DNA of 60,243 nt from a virus. Position 1 is the stretch's first letter; the number at the start of each line of letters is the position of its first letter. The position numbers and the translations under genes are program-made. The DNA lies in IMG/VR virus record IMGVR_UViG_3300034190_001683, positions 1 to 60,243 of that record, one strand, 5' to 3'. This document shows positions 48,364 through 57,514 of this stretch, piece after piece. The notes below the pieces were generated by a model that searched no databases, was not told where the DNA came from, and saw nothing but the letters and a program-made list of their open reading frames with translations.

Positions 48364-49011
48364 TTAGGCTTTCTTTTCGTCAGCCTGTTGAGCGTTTGTG
48401 AGAGCATCTCTGACGTAGGACAACACGTCTAGCATTGGAGCGTGATTCTCAGCATCAGCCTTTTCTTGTAGTTTGATAATGGATTTTGAAAAGTCTTCGA
48501 CTATTTCACTTTTGTTTTTATCAGCCTTAATTCTAACCTGATAGAAAACATCGCCATTGCTATTGCTAGAGCCAGACTGTCTCGCAGGGTTGAAACTGAA
48601 TTTCTCTTTATTGTTGACAACATTGCGGAGAATCTTCAAATACGTTTGAACAGTTTGAGCCGTATAGAATGGCTCGCCATCTTCATCGACTAGGTCGTAA
48701 AGATATTGTGCAATCGCATTGGCGTTAGGGCAAGACCTAGCGGTATCTTGCGTTTGCCTAGTCTCAAAACCCTTCTGACCATTTTCGCCTTTAGCGTAAC
48801 CAGCCTTTCCAATCGTGACGCCAGCCTTTCGTAGTTCCTTGGCTTTGTCATCGAATTGTTTTTGCTTATCCTTAACGCCAGCCTTAGCGTTTATAAGAGC
48901 GTCTTGAGCGATATCCAAATCCGCCTTTGCGCCAGTACCTTCTAAGAAAGCCTTAGTAAGACCGATGGATAAAGCAACAGTATTAACAACAACGTTTGTT
49001 TTGGTAGTCAT
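48364..49011 (-). CDS. 215-residue hypothetical early protein
   Basis: ATG 49011 with AAGGAGAAA; an upstream in-frame methionine at 49080 lies inside the promoter and is not used. Helical, Ala/Lys-rich: LDIAQDALINAKAGVKDKQK, then FETRQTQDTARSCPNANAIA and VQTYLKILRNVVNNKEKFSF. It is the first gene of a monocistronic leftward unit with its own promoter and terminator. Function unknown; possibly a regulator or DNA-binding protein, given its early, insulated position. Confidence 0.75.
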   Translation of the reverse strand: MTTKTNVVVNTVALSIGLTKAFLEGTGAKADLDIAQDALINAKAGVKDKQKQFDDKAKELRKAGVTIGKAGYAKGENGQKGFETRQTQDTARSCPNANAIAQYLYDLVDEDGEPFYTAQTVQTYLKILRNVVNNKEKFSFNPARQSGSSNSNGDVFYQVRIKADKNKSEIVEDFSKSIIKLQEKADAENHAPMLDVLSYVRDALTNAQQADEKKA

Positions 49012-49070
49012 AATTTTCTCCTTCAAAATGACTGTTAATGAAATATGGCAATTACCGCAACCACAACTAT

Positions 49071-49099
49071 ATAGTCTCACAACCCTGTTACACTGTCAA
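49071..49099 (-). promoter_or_regulatory. leftward promoter for the gene at 48364
   Basis: Minus strand TTGACA, 17-base spacer, GACTAT (3/6 to consensus -10), with a TATATA nearby. Palindrome copy 7 is 34 bases upstream of its -35. Confidence 0.6.
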
Positions 49100-49132
49100 A
49101 TAATACGTGGTAATTAATTGTCGTGTGTTGTC

Positions 49133-49150
49133 GTAGGAGTCGACTCCTAC
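49133..49150. promoter_or_regulatory. palindrome copy 7 at the divergent boundary
   Basis: Perfect 18-bp copy between the leftward and rightward units. Flanked by GC-rich poly-C/G sequence to the right (49180-49200). Confidence 0.7.
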
Positions 49151-49296
49151 GCCACCCCTTTTCGAGTTATAGCCTAGAGAACTGGTCTCCCCCACCCCCC
49201 TGTGTGTGTCAGATGGGACCCGGCTGTCTGTACTGTGTGTTTTGCTCGTTAGATTTCAAATTTTTTGAAAATAGACCCACCCCCTATTGACTTTTT
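49151..49296. other. divergent intergenic region
   Basis: 146 bases between the two transcription units. It holds a C-run (CCCCCACCCCCC), a short inverted TTTCAAATTTTTTGAAA, and TTGACT just before the terminase gene that may serve as a -35. I see no gene and no confident rightward promoter. Confidence 0.5.
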
Positions 49297-49950
49297 ATGA
49301 GACCCGTGGTAGGTTCAAAATCTAACAAGTACCCCCTAACGAAAAAAGGAGTCCCGTTTCCTCTCATGCCACTAACAATTACACCAGACGTAGGAATACC
49401 ACTACCATTTGATGTAACACCAGAAGAGGTAAAGGATTTTAGAAAGAAGGCAAAAGCAGCCTTTAACACTATCAAATCTCTACTAGATGCTGGCGCTCAG
49501 ATGCCAGAATTAGACGAGGGTACATCCACACAAGCACACGAATTAATGGCACGGGAAAAACTCCCGGTTGCTAAGACACCGCCCGGTGTAATAATAAAAC
49601 TAGAAGCCTTGCTGACTCATTATGATCATGAGTTTCTAAATGCAAATGACAGGCTCGCAAATTATGTAACGAATAGATTATTGGAAGAAACTGAGAATGA
49701 AGATGCACGTTTTCGATTAAAGGCATTGGAGTTGCTTGGAAAGCGCAGAGGGGTAAACTTATTCTCAGAGCAACACGATGTCACAATAAGACAGAAACCT
49801 ACCGAAGATATAGAAAACAGATTGAATCAGATATTGGGTAGGTATGTAACAGATGTAGAAACAGTGGAGGAGAACACTAATGAACTTTTAGAGAATGAAT
49901 CAGATCACACCTCTACAGATTATCAAGAAAAACCCGCATCTACTAAGTAA
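49297..49950 (+). CDS. terminase small subunit-like protein
   Basis: 217 residues if ATG 49297 is used; ATG 49366 (with AAGGAG 14 bases upstream) would give 194 residues starting MPLTITPDVGIPLPFDVTPE. The centre is helical (VKDFRKKAKAAFNTIKSLLD; AHELMAREKLPVAKTPPGVI) and the tail is acidic. It precedes and overlaps the large terminase gene, the usual place of the DNA-recognition subunit, so the call is mainly contextual. Confidence 0.6.
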   Translation: MRPVVGSKSNKYPLTKKGVPFPLMPLTITPDVGIPLPFDVTPEEVKDFRKKAKAAFNTIKSLLDAGAQMPELDEGTSTQAHELMAREKLPVAKTPPGVIIKLEALLTHYDHEFLNANDRLANYVTNRLLEETENEDARFRLKALELLGKRRGVNLFSEQHDVTIRQKPTEDIENRLNQILGRYVTDVETVEENTNELLENESDHTSTDYQEKPASTK

Positions 49951-51421
49951 GTTACCTGCTGAAGTAAAAGCAGAAGTAGCAGATTATTTAGAAGAGCTTG
50001 CAGATAGAGAACGGTCTGAAAAGGCTAAGAGTTCTTTCATGGAGTTTGTTACACAGGTCTGGCCTAGCTTTATTCATGGCGCACACCACAAGAGGATGGC
50101 AGGGGCGTTTGAAGAAGTGATGAGTGGACAATGTAAAAGACTTATCGTAAATATGCCTCCACGGCATACGAAGTCAGAATTTGCTAGTTATTTGTTGCCA
50201 GCATGGTTTTTAGGGAAGTATCCTGATAAAAAAGTAATCCAAACCTCGCATACGGCAGAACTTGCGGTTGGTTTTGGTAGAAAGGTACGAAATCTTGTCG
50301 ATTCTGAAACGTATAAAAACATATTTCCAGACGTTGGACTTCAGGCTGACTCAAAGGCGGCTGGGCGTTGGGCTACCAACAAGGGAGGAGACTACTTTGC
50401 TATCGGTGTTGGAGGCGCTGTTACGGGTAAAGGTGCGGATGTCCTCATCATTGATGACCCTCATTCGGAGCAAGAAGCAGCGCAAGCCGAAATAAACCCT
50501 GAAATCTACGATAAAACCTACGAATGGTACACATCTGGTCCTCGACAGCGTCTACAACCGGGCGGAGCGATCATAATTGTTATGACAAGGTGGTCAAAAA
50601 GGGACTTAACAGGTCAAGTTATGCGTGCTGCAGCGCAAAGAGGTGGTGAAGATTGGAAAGTTATAGAATTTCCTGCGATTTTACCGAGTGGTAACCCACT
50701 TTGGCCTCAATTTTGGCCTCTAATCGAGCTAAATGCACTAAAAGAAGAGCTACCTAACTCAAAATGGATGGCTCAGTACCAACAAAACCCCACATCTGAG
50801 GGTTCAGCCATTGTAAAACGAGAATGGTGGCAGATTTGGGAGAAAGAAGACCCACCTGCTTGTGAATTTGTCCTACAATCTTGGGATACAGCGTTTGAAA
50901 AGAACAATCGAGCAGACTATTCAGCCTGTACTACATGGGGTGTGTTTTATAAAGAGGATGATACAGGTGTGCCACAGGCTCAGATTATGTTATTAAATGC
51001 GTTTCGCAGAAGAATGGAGTTTCCAGAGCTAAAAAAAGTTGCTTTAGAAGAGTATACGGATTGGGAACCAGATTCTATAATAATAGAGAAGAAAGCATCG
51101 GGCGCTCCGCTAATTTATGAGATGAGAGCGATGGGAGTGCCTGTGCAGGAGTTTACTCCTAGTAAAGGTAACGACAAAATATCACGATTAAACGCAGTTT
51201 CAGATTTATTCGCTTCGGGCAGAGTATGGATACCCAACACAAACTGGGCAGAAGAGGTTGTAGATGAAGTAGCAAGTTTTCCTGCAGGAGAGCATGATGA
51301 CTATGTGGACTCAACTTCTTTAGCAATGATGAGATTTAGAAAAGGTGGGTTTATACGCACTCTTCTTGATGAAGAAGATGAAGCACCAAATTATAGAAGG
51401 CACAGAGAGCCTTACTACTAA
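49895..51421 (+). CDS. terL: terminase large subunit
   Basis: 508 residues. ATPase motif MPPRHTKSE (87-95), Walker B LIIDDPH (184-190), QRLQPGGAIIIVMTRWS (about 218-233) and a nuclease domain with SWDTAFE (D331) and EHDDYVDST near 475-480 identify a P22/T4-type packaging motor. Start overlaps the small subunit gene by 56 bases in another frame. It pumps DNA into the head and cuts it. Confidence 0.9.
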   Translation: MNQITPLQIIKKNPHLLSKLPAEVKAEVADYLEELADRERSEKAKSSFMEFVTQVWPSFIHGAHHKRMAGAFEEVMSGQCKRLIVNMPPRHTKSEFASYLLPAWFLGKYPDKKVIQTSHTAELAVGFGRKVRNLVDSETYKNIFPDVGLQADSKAAGRWATNKGGDYFAIGVGGAVTGKGADVLIIDDPHSEQEAAQAEINPEIYDKTYEWYTSGPRQRLQPGGAIIIVMTRWSKRDLTGQVMRAAAQRGGEDWKVIEFPAILPSGNPLWPQFWPLIELNALKEELPNSKWMAQYQQNPTSEGSAIVKREWWQIWEKEDPPACEFVLQSWDTAFEKNNRADYSACTTWGVFYKEDDTGVPQAQIMLLNAFRRRMEFPELKKVALEEYTDWEPDSIIIEKKASGAPLIYEMRAMGVPVQEFTPSKGNDKISRLNAVSDLFASGRVWIPNTNWAEEVVDEVASFPAGEHDDYVDSTSLAMMRFRKGGFIRTLLDEEDEAPNYRRHREPYY

Positions 51422-51430
51422 GGATAAAAT

Positions 51431-53953
51431 ATGGCAATTAATAATATGGAAAAACCAATGGAACCCACAGACTTAACTCAAGTTATGGGAGAGCCTGATA
51501 TAGAGATAGAAATCGAAGATCCAGAAAAAGTTACAGTTGGTATCGGGGATATGGAGATCGTTATAGATCCAGATGCAGAAAGCGATGATGATTTCAACGC
51601 AAACTTAGCAGAGGATATGAGTGACGAAGAATTACAGACTATATCCACAGATCTTCTTAATGATTTTGAAGAGGACTTATCTAGTCGGAAAGACTGGATG
51701 CAAACATATGTAGATGGTCTTGATTTACTGGGTCTGAAGCTAGAAGAAAGAACCGAGCCTTGGCCCGGAGCTTGTGGTGTACATCACCCACTGTTGACAG
51801 AAGCACTTGTAAAGTTTCAATCAGAAACAATTATGGAGACATTTCCTGCACAAGGACCTGTTAAAACACAGATTATTGGAGAGCAAACCAGAGAAAAGAA
51901 AGAAGCAGCTAACAGAGTAAAAGCTGATATGAACTATCAGTTAACTGAGAAGATGGTTGAGTACAGACCAGAACATGAAAGAATGTTGTGGGGTCTTGGT
52001 TTATCTGGTAATGCGTTTAAAAAAGTTTATTACGATCCTAGCTTAGAAAGACAAGTTTCTATATTTATACCAGCAGAAGATATTGTTGTACCGTACGGTG
52101 CATCTGACTTAGAGACAGCAGAGCGGGTAACTCACGTGATGCGTAAGACACCAAATGACTTAAAAAAATTACAGGTATCTGGATTTTATAGAGACATCGA
52201 GTTAGAAGAACCAACAGATTATTTAGATGAAGTAGAGAAAAAAATCGCAGAAAAAATGGGATTCTCTGCTTCTCATGATGACCGATACAAAATCTTAGAG
52301 ATGCACGTAGATTTAGACTTGCCGGGATATGAAGACAAAGACAAAGATGGAAAAACAACAGGCATAGCTCTACCATATGTTGTGACCCTTGAAAAAGGCA
52401 CTGGCACGATTCTTGCAATTCGTAGAAATTACCAACCAGACGATTCTGCTAAGAAAAAGCGTAACCATTTTGTTCATTATGGGTATGTCCCAGGGTTTGG
52501 TTTTTATCATTTTGGTTTAATACATCTAGTAGGAGCTTTTGCTAAATCAGGCACTTCACTCATACGACAACTTGTTGACGCAGGTACGTTATCTAACTTA
52601 CCCGGTGGATTTAAAACTAAAGGTCTACGAGTAAAAGGTGATGATACACCAATTAGTCCAGCAGAGTTTAGAGATGTGGATGTACCAAGTGGTTCAATAA
52701 AAGACAATATTATGCCGCTCCCATACAAAGAGCCAAGTCAGGTGTTATATAGTCTATTGGGTACGATTGTTGATGAGGGCAGAAGATTCGCCAGCGCAGC
52801 AGATTTAAAGATATCTGATATGTCAGCGCAAAGTCCTGTAGGGACAACCCTAGCTATATTGGAGAGAGCGTTAAAAGTTATGTCTGCCGTACAGGCTAGA
52901 GTTCACTACTCTATGCGTCAGGAGTTTAAATTACTCAAAGAGATAATTAGAGACTACACACCGGATAAATATAATTACAAACCTGAGACTGCTTCACCTG
53001 TAGTAAAGAGGTCAGACTATGACATGGTAGAGGTGTTACCTATATCTGATCCTAATTCTTCTACAATGGCTCAAAAAGTAGTGCAGTATCAGGCTGTTAT
53101 GCAAATGGCACAGGCTGCGCCGCAGATTTATGATTTACCCCGTCTCCATAGACAGATGTTAGATGTATTAGGGATTAAAGATGCTGCAAAGCTTGTGCCT
53201 CTTGAAGATGATCAAAAACCAAAAGATCCTTTGACAGAGAATATGAACGCATTGAAAGTTAAGCCTATGAAGGCATTTATGTATCAGGATCATGACGCAC
53301 ATATATTGTCACACATGAATTTTTTAAACGATCCTATCGTAGGACAACTTCTTGCTCAGAACCCTAAGGCTAAACTCATAGCAACAAATATACAGGCGCA
53401 TGTAGCAGAACATCTTGGATTTAAATATAGGATGGATATTGAGAAGCGAGTGGGCGCTCCTTTACCAAAACCAGACTCAGATTTACCAGAGGATATGGAA
53501 TTAGAGGTATCAAGACTTATAGCTCAGGCTTCCAGTCAGTTGTCTCAAAACAACATGGCACAGGTTGCTCAACAAAAAGCACAGCAACAGGCACAAGATC
53601 CTATTATCCAGATGCAACAGCAAGAGCTACAACTTAAAGCTCAAGATGCTATGCGTAAGGCTCAGAAAGATCAGGCAGATATTGCTCTTAAACAAGCTCA
53701 GATTGCTGTGGAGCAAGAAAGAATTGCTTCTCAAGAACGACAAGCCCAGCTTAATACACTGGCAAAGGCAGCTACAGATGACGCTAAACTAGAGGAAAAA
53801 CAATCTAGTCAGGTAGTGAAAGCATTGGTGGAAGAGCAAAAGATTGAGAATCAGGCTGATAATGCGATAGCACAAACATTATTACAACAGGCCTTAAATC
53901 AACAGCCTACAGAGCAACCTACAGAACCCCCACCACCTGAGGAGAAACAATAA
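51431..53953 (+). CDS. portal protein
   Basis: 840 residues, in the size class of P22-like portals. A core includes RTEPWPGACGVHHPLLTEAL, then RVKADMNYQLTEKMVEYRPE and FVHYGYVPGFGFYHFGLIHL. The C-terminus (700-835) is a Gln/Ala-rich helical region as in the long barrel of P22 portals. It forms the dodecameric DNA gateway. Follows TerL directly; TAATG couples it to the next gene. Confidence 0.85.
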   Translation: MAINNMEKPMEPTDLTQVMGEPDIEIEIEDPEKVTVGIGDMEIVIDPDAESDDDFNANLAEDMSDEELQTISTDLLNDFEEDLSSRKDWMQTYVDGLDLLGLKLEERTEPWPGACGVHHPLLTEALVKFQSETIMETFPAQGPVKTQIIGEQTREKKEAANRVKADMNYQLTEKMVEYRPEHERMLWGLGLSGNAFKKVYYDPSLERQVSIFIPAEDIVVPYGASDLETAERVTHVMRKTPNDLKKLQVSGFYRDIELEEPTDYLDEVEKKIAEKMGFSASHDDRYKILEMHVDLDLPGYEDKDKDGKTTGIALPYVVTLEKGTGTILAIRRNYQPDDSAKKKRNHFVHYGYVPGFGFYHFGLIHLVGAFAKSGTSLIRQLVDAGTLSNLPGGFKTKGLRVKGDDTPISPAEFRDVDVPSGSIKDNIMPLPYKEPSQVLYSLLGTIVDEGRRFASAADLKISDMSAQSPVGTTLAILERALKVMSAVQARVHYSMRQEFKLLKEIIRDYTPDKYNYKPETASPVVKRSDYDMVEVLPISDPNSSTMAQKVVQYQAVMQMAQAAPQIYDLPRLHRQMLDVLGIKDAAKLVPLEDDQKPKDPLTENMNALKVKPMKAFMYQDHDAHILSHMNFLNDPIVGQLLAQNPKAKLIATNIQAHVAEHLGFKYRMDIEKRVGAPLPKPDSDLPEDMELEVSRLIAQASSQLSQNNMAQVAQQKAQQQAQDPIIQMQQQELQLKAQDAMRKAQKDQADIALKQAQIAVEQERIASQERQAQLNTLAKAATDDAKLEEKQSSQVVKALVEEQKIENQADNAIAQTLLQQALNQQPTEQPTEPPPPEEKQ

Positions 53954-54153
53954 TGGATGGGTTGGAGTTATTACTAGAGAAGTTTGAAAACGAAATATCA
54001 GAGATAAAAGATAATATGGCTGACGGATCAGCTAAGTCTTATGAAGAATATCAAAAGTTTTGCGGTATGGTTAAAGGTCTTGCCATCGCAATTAATCACG
54101 TAATAGACCTGCAAGAAGCAAATAGAGAGGGTGAATACGAGGATGACGACTGA
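53953..54153 (+). CDS. 66-residue helical protein
   Basis: ATG overlaps the portal stop. Acidic and helical: MDGLELLLEKFENEISEIKD, then GMVKGLAIAINHVIDLQEAN. Small proteins of this kind follow portals in marine podoviruses; role unknown. Confidence 0.6.
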   Translation: MDGLELLLEKFENEISEIKDNMADGSAKSYEEYQKFCGMVKGLAIAINHVIDLQEANREGEYEDDD

Positions 54154-54499
54154 AAATGAAGAAAAAGCTAAACAATTACCAGAACCTTCTGGGTATCACA
54201 TTTTATGTACAGTACCTGATGCCGAGGAGAAGTATGATAGTGGTCTATTAAAAGCTGACACTACGAAGCATTTTGAAGAAGTTCTTAGCACTGTATTTTT
54301 CGTAATTAAACTTGGACCTGATTGTTATCAAGACAAAGATAGGTTTCCAAGCGGTCCTTGGTGTAAGGAGGGGGATTTTATTTTAGCCCGACCAAACTCA
54401 GGAACCAGAGTGAAAATACATGGCAAAGAGTTTCGATTAATTAACGACGACAGCGTGGAGGCGGTAGTACAAGATCCACGAGGAATATCACGAGCATAG
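54143..54499 (+). CDS. GroES-like co-chaperonin homologue
   Basis: 118 residues from ATG 54143, inside the 3' end of the previous gene. The Cpn10 pattern is PSGYHILCTVP, EKYDSGLLKADTTKHFEEVL, VIKLGPDCYQDKDRFPSGPW and WCKEGDFILARPNSGTRVKI, then EFRLINDDSVEAVVQDPRGI. Phage co-chaperonins such as T4 gp31 replace host GroES for capsid folding. Location between portal and scaffold supports a capsid-folding role. Confidence 0.75.
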   Translation: MTTENEEKAKQLPEPSGYHILCTVPDAEEKYDSGLLKADTTKHFEEVLSTVFFVIKLGPDCYQDKDRFPSGPWCKEGDFILARPNSGTRVKIHGKEFRLINDDSVEAVVQDPRGISRA

Positions 54500-54508
54500 G
54501 AGATGAAA

Positions 54509-55462
54509 ATGGCTGAAGAGCAAAACTTACCTAACGAAGAGGATGTTAAGAAACCTGAAGCTGCTTTAGAGGCAAAGGCGTCTGATGTTGAGATAGAGAT
54601 TGAGGATGATACTCCTGAAGAGGATCAGAACCGGAAAAATCTACCCAAAGAGTTAGTCCATAAATTAGAGTCTGATGAACTTGATGATTACGATGACAAA
54701 GTAAAAGACAAGATTTATCAGCTCAAAAAAGTCTGGCACGATGAGCGTCGTGAAAAAGAGCGGATAGCAAGAGAGAATGCAGAAGCTATAAGAGCAGCTC
54801 AAAAGTTAAGAGAAGAGAATAAGCAACTAAAAGCAAATTCTGAAAATAACCAGACAGAGTACTTGAAAGCTATTGAGTCTGCTGCTGATTATGAATTGTT
54901 AGCTGCGAAACAAGCTTATAAAACTGCTCATGATGATGGCGATACTGACAAGATGACAGAAGCCCAGCAAAAGATAAGCGAAGCTACATATAAAAAAGAA
55001 AAAGTAAATCAATACAAAACTTCTTTACAAAATAAAGAAAATGATGTAAAACAAGAAGATAAAGATACACCCGCTGCTCTACCACCTGACGCAAAGGCTG
55101 TGGAATGGCAGAAACAAAATGACTGGTTCGGACAAGACGAAGAAATGACGAGCCTTGCGTTGGGGTTACATGAAAAGTTGGTAAGACAAAACGGCAGTTC
55201 TTACGCAACAACAGACGAATACTATAAACGAATTGACGAAACCATGAGAAAAAGGTTTCCAGAGCATTTCGACGTTGAAGAAGTAGAAACGAGAGAACCT
55301 ACTAAATCAAAACCTGCGGCAGTAGTTGCTCCAGTAACACGAACAACTTCATCAAAGAAGATACGATTGACAACGTCACAAGTAAATTTAGCGAAAAAGT
55401 TGGGGTTGTCGCCAGAGCAATATGCTAAAGAAATGATTAAATTGGAGAATAGAAATGGCTGA
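54509..55462 (+). CDS. scaffolding protein
   Basis: 317 residues from ATG 54509 with AGGAG upstream (ATG 54503 touches the ribosome site). Very acidic first 60 residues, then coiled coil (LKKVWHDERREKERIARENA, AEAIRAAQKLREENKQLKAN), a helical region and a basic C-terminus (KIRLTTSQVNLAKKLGLSPE). This is a typical scaffold profile, located just before the capsid genes. Overlaps the next gene by 8 bases. Confidence 0.7.
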   Translation: MAEEQNLPNEEDVKKPEAALEAKASDVEIEIEDDTPEEDQNRKNLPKELVHKLESDELDDYDDKVKDKIYQLKKVWHDERREKERIARENAEAIRAAQKLREENKQLKANSENNQTEYLKAIESAADYELLAAKQAYKTAHDDGDTDKMTEAQQKISEATYKKEKVNQYKTSLQNKENDVKQEDKDTPAALPPDAKAVEWQKQNDWFGQDEEMTSLALGLHEKLVRQNGSSYATTDEYYKRIDETMRKRFPEHFDVEEVETREPTKSKPAAVVAPVTRTTSSKKIRLTTSQVNLAKKLGLSPEQYAKEMIKLENRNG

Positions 55463-55904
55463 AAACAGATTATCTCGTGAATTACAAAACAGAGCTTCAA
55501 AGGAAAGACCAAAAACTTGGAAACCTCCTTCTACGTTACCGGAAGTTATTCCGTTACCCGGATTTAACTATCAATGGAAAAGAATAGCTATATTAAACGA
55601 TCCTGATCCTAGAAACATATCTATGGCTCTTAGAGAAGGGTATGAAATGGTTAAAGCAGAAGAGCAACCACATATGAAAATAGTGGCTGACTCTAATTCC
55701 AGATATCCCGGTTGTATAGAAATAGGCGGACTTGTACTTTGTAAAATTCCTACAGAGCTTGCTAAACAGCGTAATGACTATTATTTAGAGAAAGCTGACC
55801 AACAAATGCAGTCTGTAGATAATAATCTTATGCGACAAAGCGACCCAAGAGCGCCGATATTTAAGGAACACAAATCCACGGTGTCTTTTGGAAAAGGTAA
55901 ATAA
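55455..55904 (+). CDS. conserved virion-assembly protein
   Basis: 149 residues. PKTWKPPSTLPEVIPLPGFN, then YQWKRIAILNDPDPRNISMA and a helical C-terminus. Similar small proteins lie between scaffold and capsid genes in marine podoviruses. Function unknown; possibly a minor capsid or maturation factor. Confidence 0.55.
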   Translation: MAENRLSRELQNRASKERPKTWKPPSTLPEVIPLPGFNYQWKRIAILNDPDPRNISMALREGYEMVKAEEQPHMKIVADSNSRYPGCIEIGGLVLCKIPTELAKQRNDYYLEKADQQMQSVDNNLMRQSDPRAPIFKEHKSTVSFGKGK

Positions 55905-55924
55905 TTTTTAATTGGAGAAATTAG

Positions 55925-56584
55925 ATGGCAACCACTGCTGCATATAAAGGGTTAGTACCAGTCAATTTGATTGGTGGCGCACCCTACAATGGCGGAGCTA
56001 TGAGGGAGTATAAAGTTGCTTCCAATAACAGTGCCGCTATGTTCGCTGGTGATCTCATTGCATTAACAACTGCAGGGCAACCTGCTGCTTTAACTGCTAC
56101 TCCTACAGCCGAAGATATTAATGCTGGTGCTGACGCACAAGCTGGTACTATGGGTGTTATGACGGGTTGTAGATATGTTGATGCTAATGGCGTTCAGCAA
56201 TTCGCCCAGTTCCTACCTGTTAATTCTATTACAGGTGGGTTTTCTGATGTCCATATTTTTGTTAATGATGAACCACGTCAGTTGTACAGAGTTGTTGGAA
56301 GTGCTGCTTTAGGTACATTCAACAGTGGTACAGACGGATCAGGGTTTCCGGGAGCGATTGGTAAAAATGCTCAATTAGGTAACTTCTCTTCTGGAAGTAC
56401 AACAACTGGTAATTCAGGAGTGAACCTTCTTGTAGGCACTAATGGTGCTGGTTTACTAACTACTAATACATTCGCAGTGAGAGTTGTTGATGTAGTTAGA
56501 GGTACTGAAAGCGAAGCTTATCCTGAGTTTATCGTTAAGTTCAACGTTGGCGTACACTCGTATGACAACTCATTAGGCATATAA
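55925..56584 (+). CDS. capsid decoration/minor head protein
   Basis: 219 residues, ATG after GGAGAAATTAG. Gly/Ala/Thr-rich beta protein (LIALTTAGQPAALTATPTAE, GTMGVMTGCRYVDANGVQQF). Located just before the major capsid gene, where a decoration or stabilisation protein is usual. No specific family can be named. Confidence 0.55.
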   Translation: MATTAAYKGLVPVNLIGGAPYNGGAMREYKVASNNSAAMFAGDLIALTTAGQPAALTATPTAEDINAGADAQAGTMGVMTGCRYVDANGVQQFAQFLPVNSITGGFSDVHIFVNDEPRQLYRVVGSAALGTFNSGTDGSGFPGAIGKNAQLGNFSSGSTTTGNSGVNLLVGTNGAGLLTTNTFAVRVVDVVRGTESEAYPEFIVKFNVGVHSYDNSLGI

Positions 56585-56596
56585 GGAGATTTTTAA

Positions 56597-57514
56597 ATGG
56601 CGATTTCAAGATCACAATTACTAAAAGAACTCCTTCCCGGCTTAAATGCTTTGTTTGGTTTAGAGTATGCCAAATATGGTGAAGAGCATAAGGAGATCTA
56701 TGAGCAAGAGACTTCTGAGCGTTCGTTTGAAGAAGAGACAAAGCTTTCTGGCTTTGGAGCAGCCCCAGTAAAATCTGAAGGCGCAGCTATCGAATACGAT
56801 AACGCACAAGAAGCATTTACAGCTCGCTATACGCACGAAACTGTTGCTATGGGCTTTGCGATAACCGAAGAGGCTTCTGAAGATAATCTTTATGATAGTC
56901 TTGGCGCTCGTTATACAAAGGCTTTGGCTCGTGCTATGGCTTACACAAAGCAGGTTAAAGCTGCTGCAGTTTTAAACAAAGGCTTTACTGGAACAGGTAA
57001 TCCTACCTATGGTGACGGAAAAGTATTGTTTGCAACTGACCACCCACTAGTTTCTGGTGGAACAAACAGCAACCGTCCTACAACAGGCGCAGACTTAAAT
57101 GAAACATCTCTTGAAGATGCGGTAATTCAAATTGCAGCTTGGACAGACGAGCGTGGTTTGTTAATTGCAGCTAAACCAAGAAAGCTAATTATCCCTCCTG
57201 CACTTCAGTTCGTGGCAACACGTATACTTGAAACACAGCAGAGAGTAGGAACAGCAGATAACGATATTAACGCTATTGTGACAACTGGAGCTATTCCAGA
57301 GGGTTACACAGTTAATCATTATCTAACTGATACTAACGCTTTCTTCTTAACAACTGATGTACCTAATGGATTGAAGCACTTTGTTCGTGCGCCTATGGCG
57401 ACTTCTATGGACGGAGACTTTGATACAGGTAACGTACGTTACAAGGCTCGTGAGCGCTATTCATTTGGCGTATCTGATCCTTTGGGTATGTTTGGTTCTC
57501 CGGGAGCTTCGTAA
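56597..57514 (+). CDS. major capsid protein (Mu gpT-like, HK97 fold)
   Basis: 305 residues. FAITEEASEDNLYDSLGARY, then AYTKQVKAAAVLNKGFTGTG, GDGKVLFATDHPLVSGGTNS and LETQQRVGTADNDINAIVTT form the signature seen in Mu-gpT-type major head subunits. The N-terminal helix (LLKELLPGLNALFGLEYAKY) may be the delta-domain-like part. It forms the icosahedral shell. A strong terminator follows within 20 bases. Confidence 0.8.
   Translation: MAISRSQLLKELLPGLNALFGLEYAKYGEEHKEIYEQETSERSFEEETKLSGFGAAPVKSEGAAIEYDNAQEAFTARYTHETVAMGFAITEEASEDNLYDSLGARYTKALARAMAYTKQVKAAAVLNKGFTGTGNPTYGDGKVLFATDHPLVSGGTNSNRPTTGADLNETSLEDAVIQIAAWTDERGLLIAAKPRKLIIPPALQFVATRILETQQRVGTADNDINAIVTTGAIPEGYTVNHYLTDTNAFFLTTDVPNGLKHFVRAPMATSMDGDFDTGNVRYKARERYSFGVSDPLGMFGSPGAS

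Noticed and set aside
45005-49150. Palindromes as a CRISPR array
   Set aside because: Spacing is irregular (0.14-1.2 kb) and copies lie in promoters and leaders; no cas genes.
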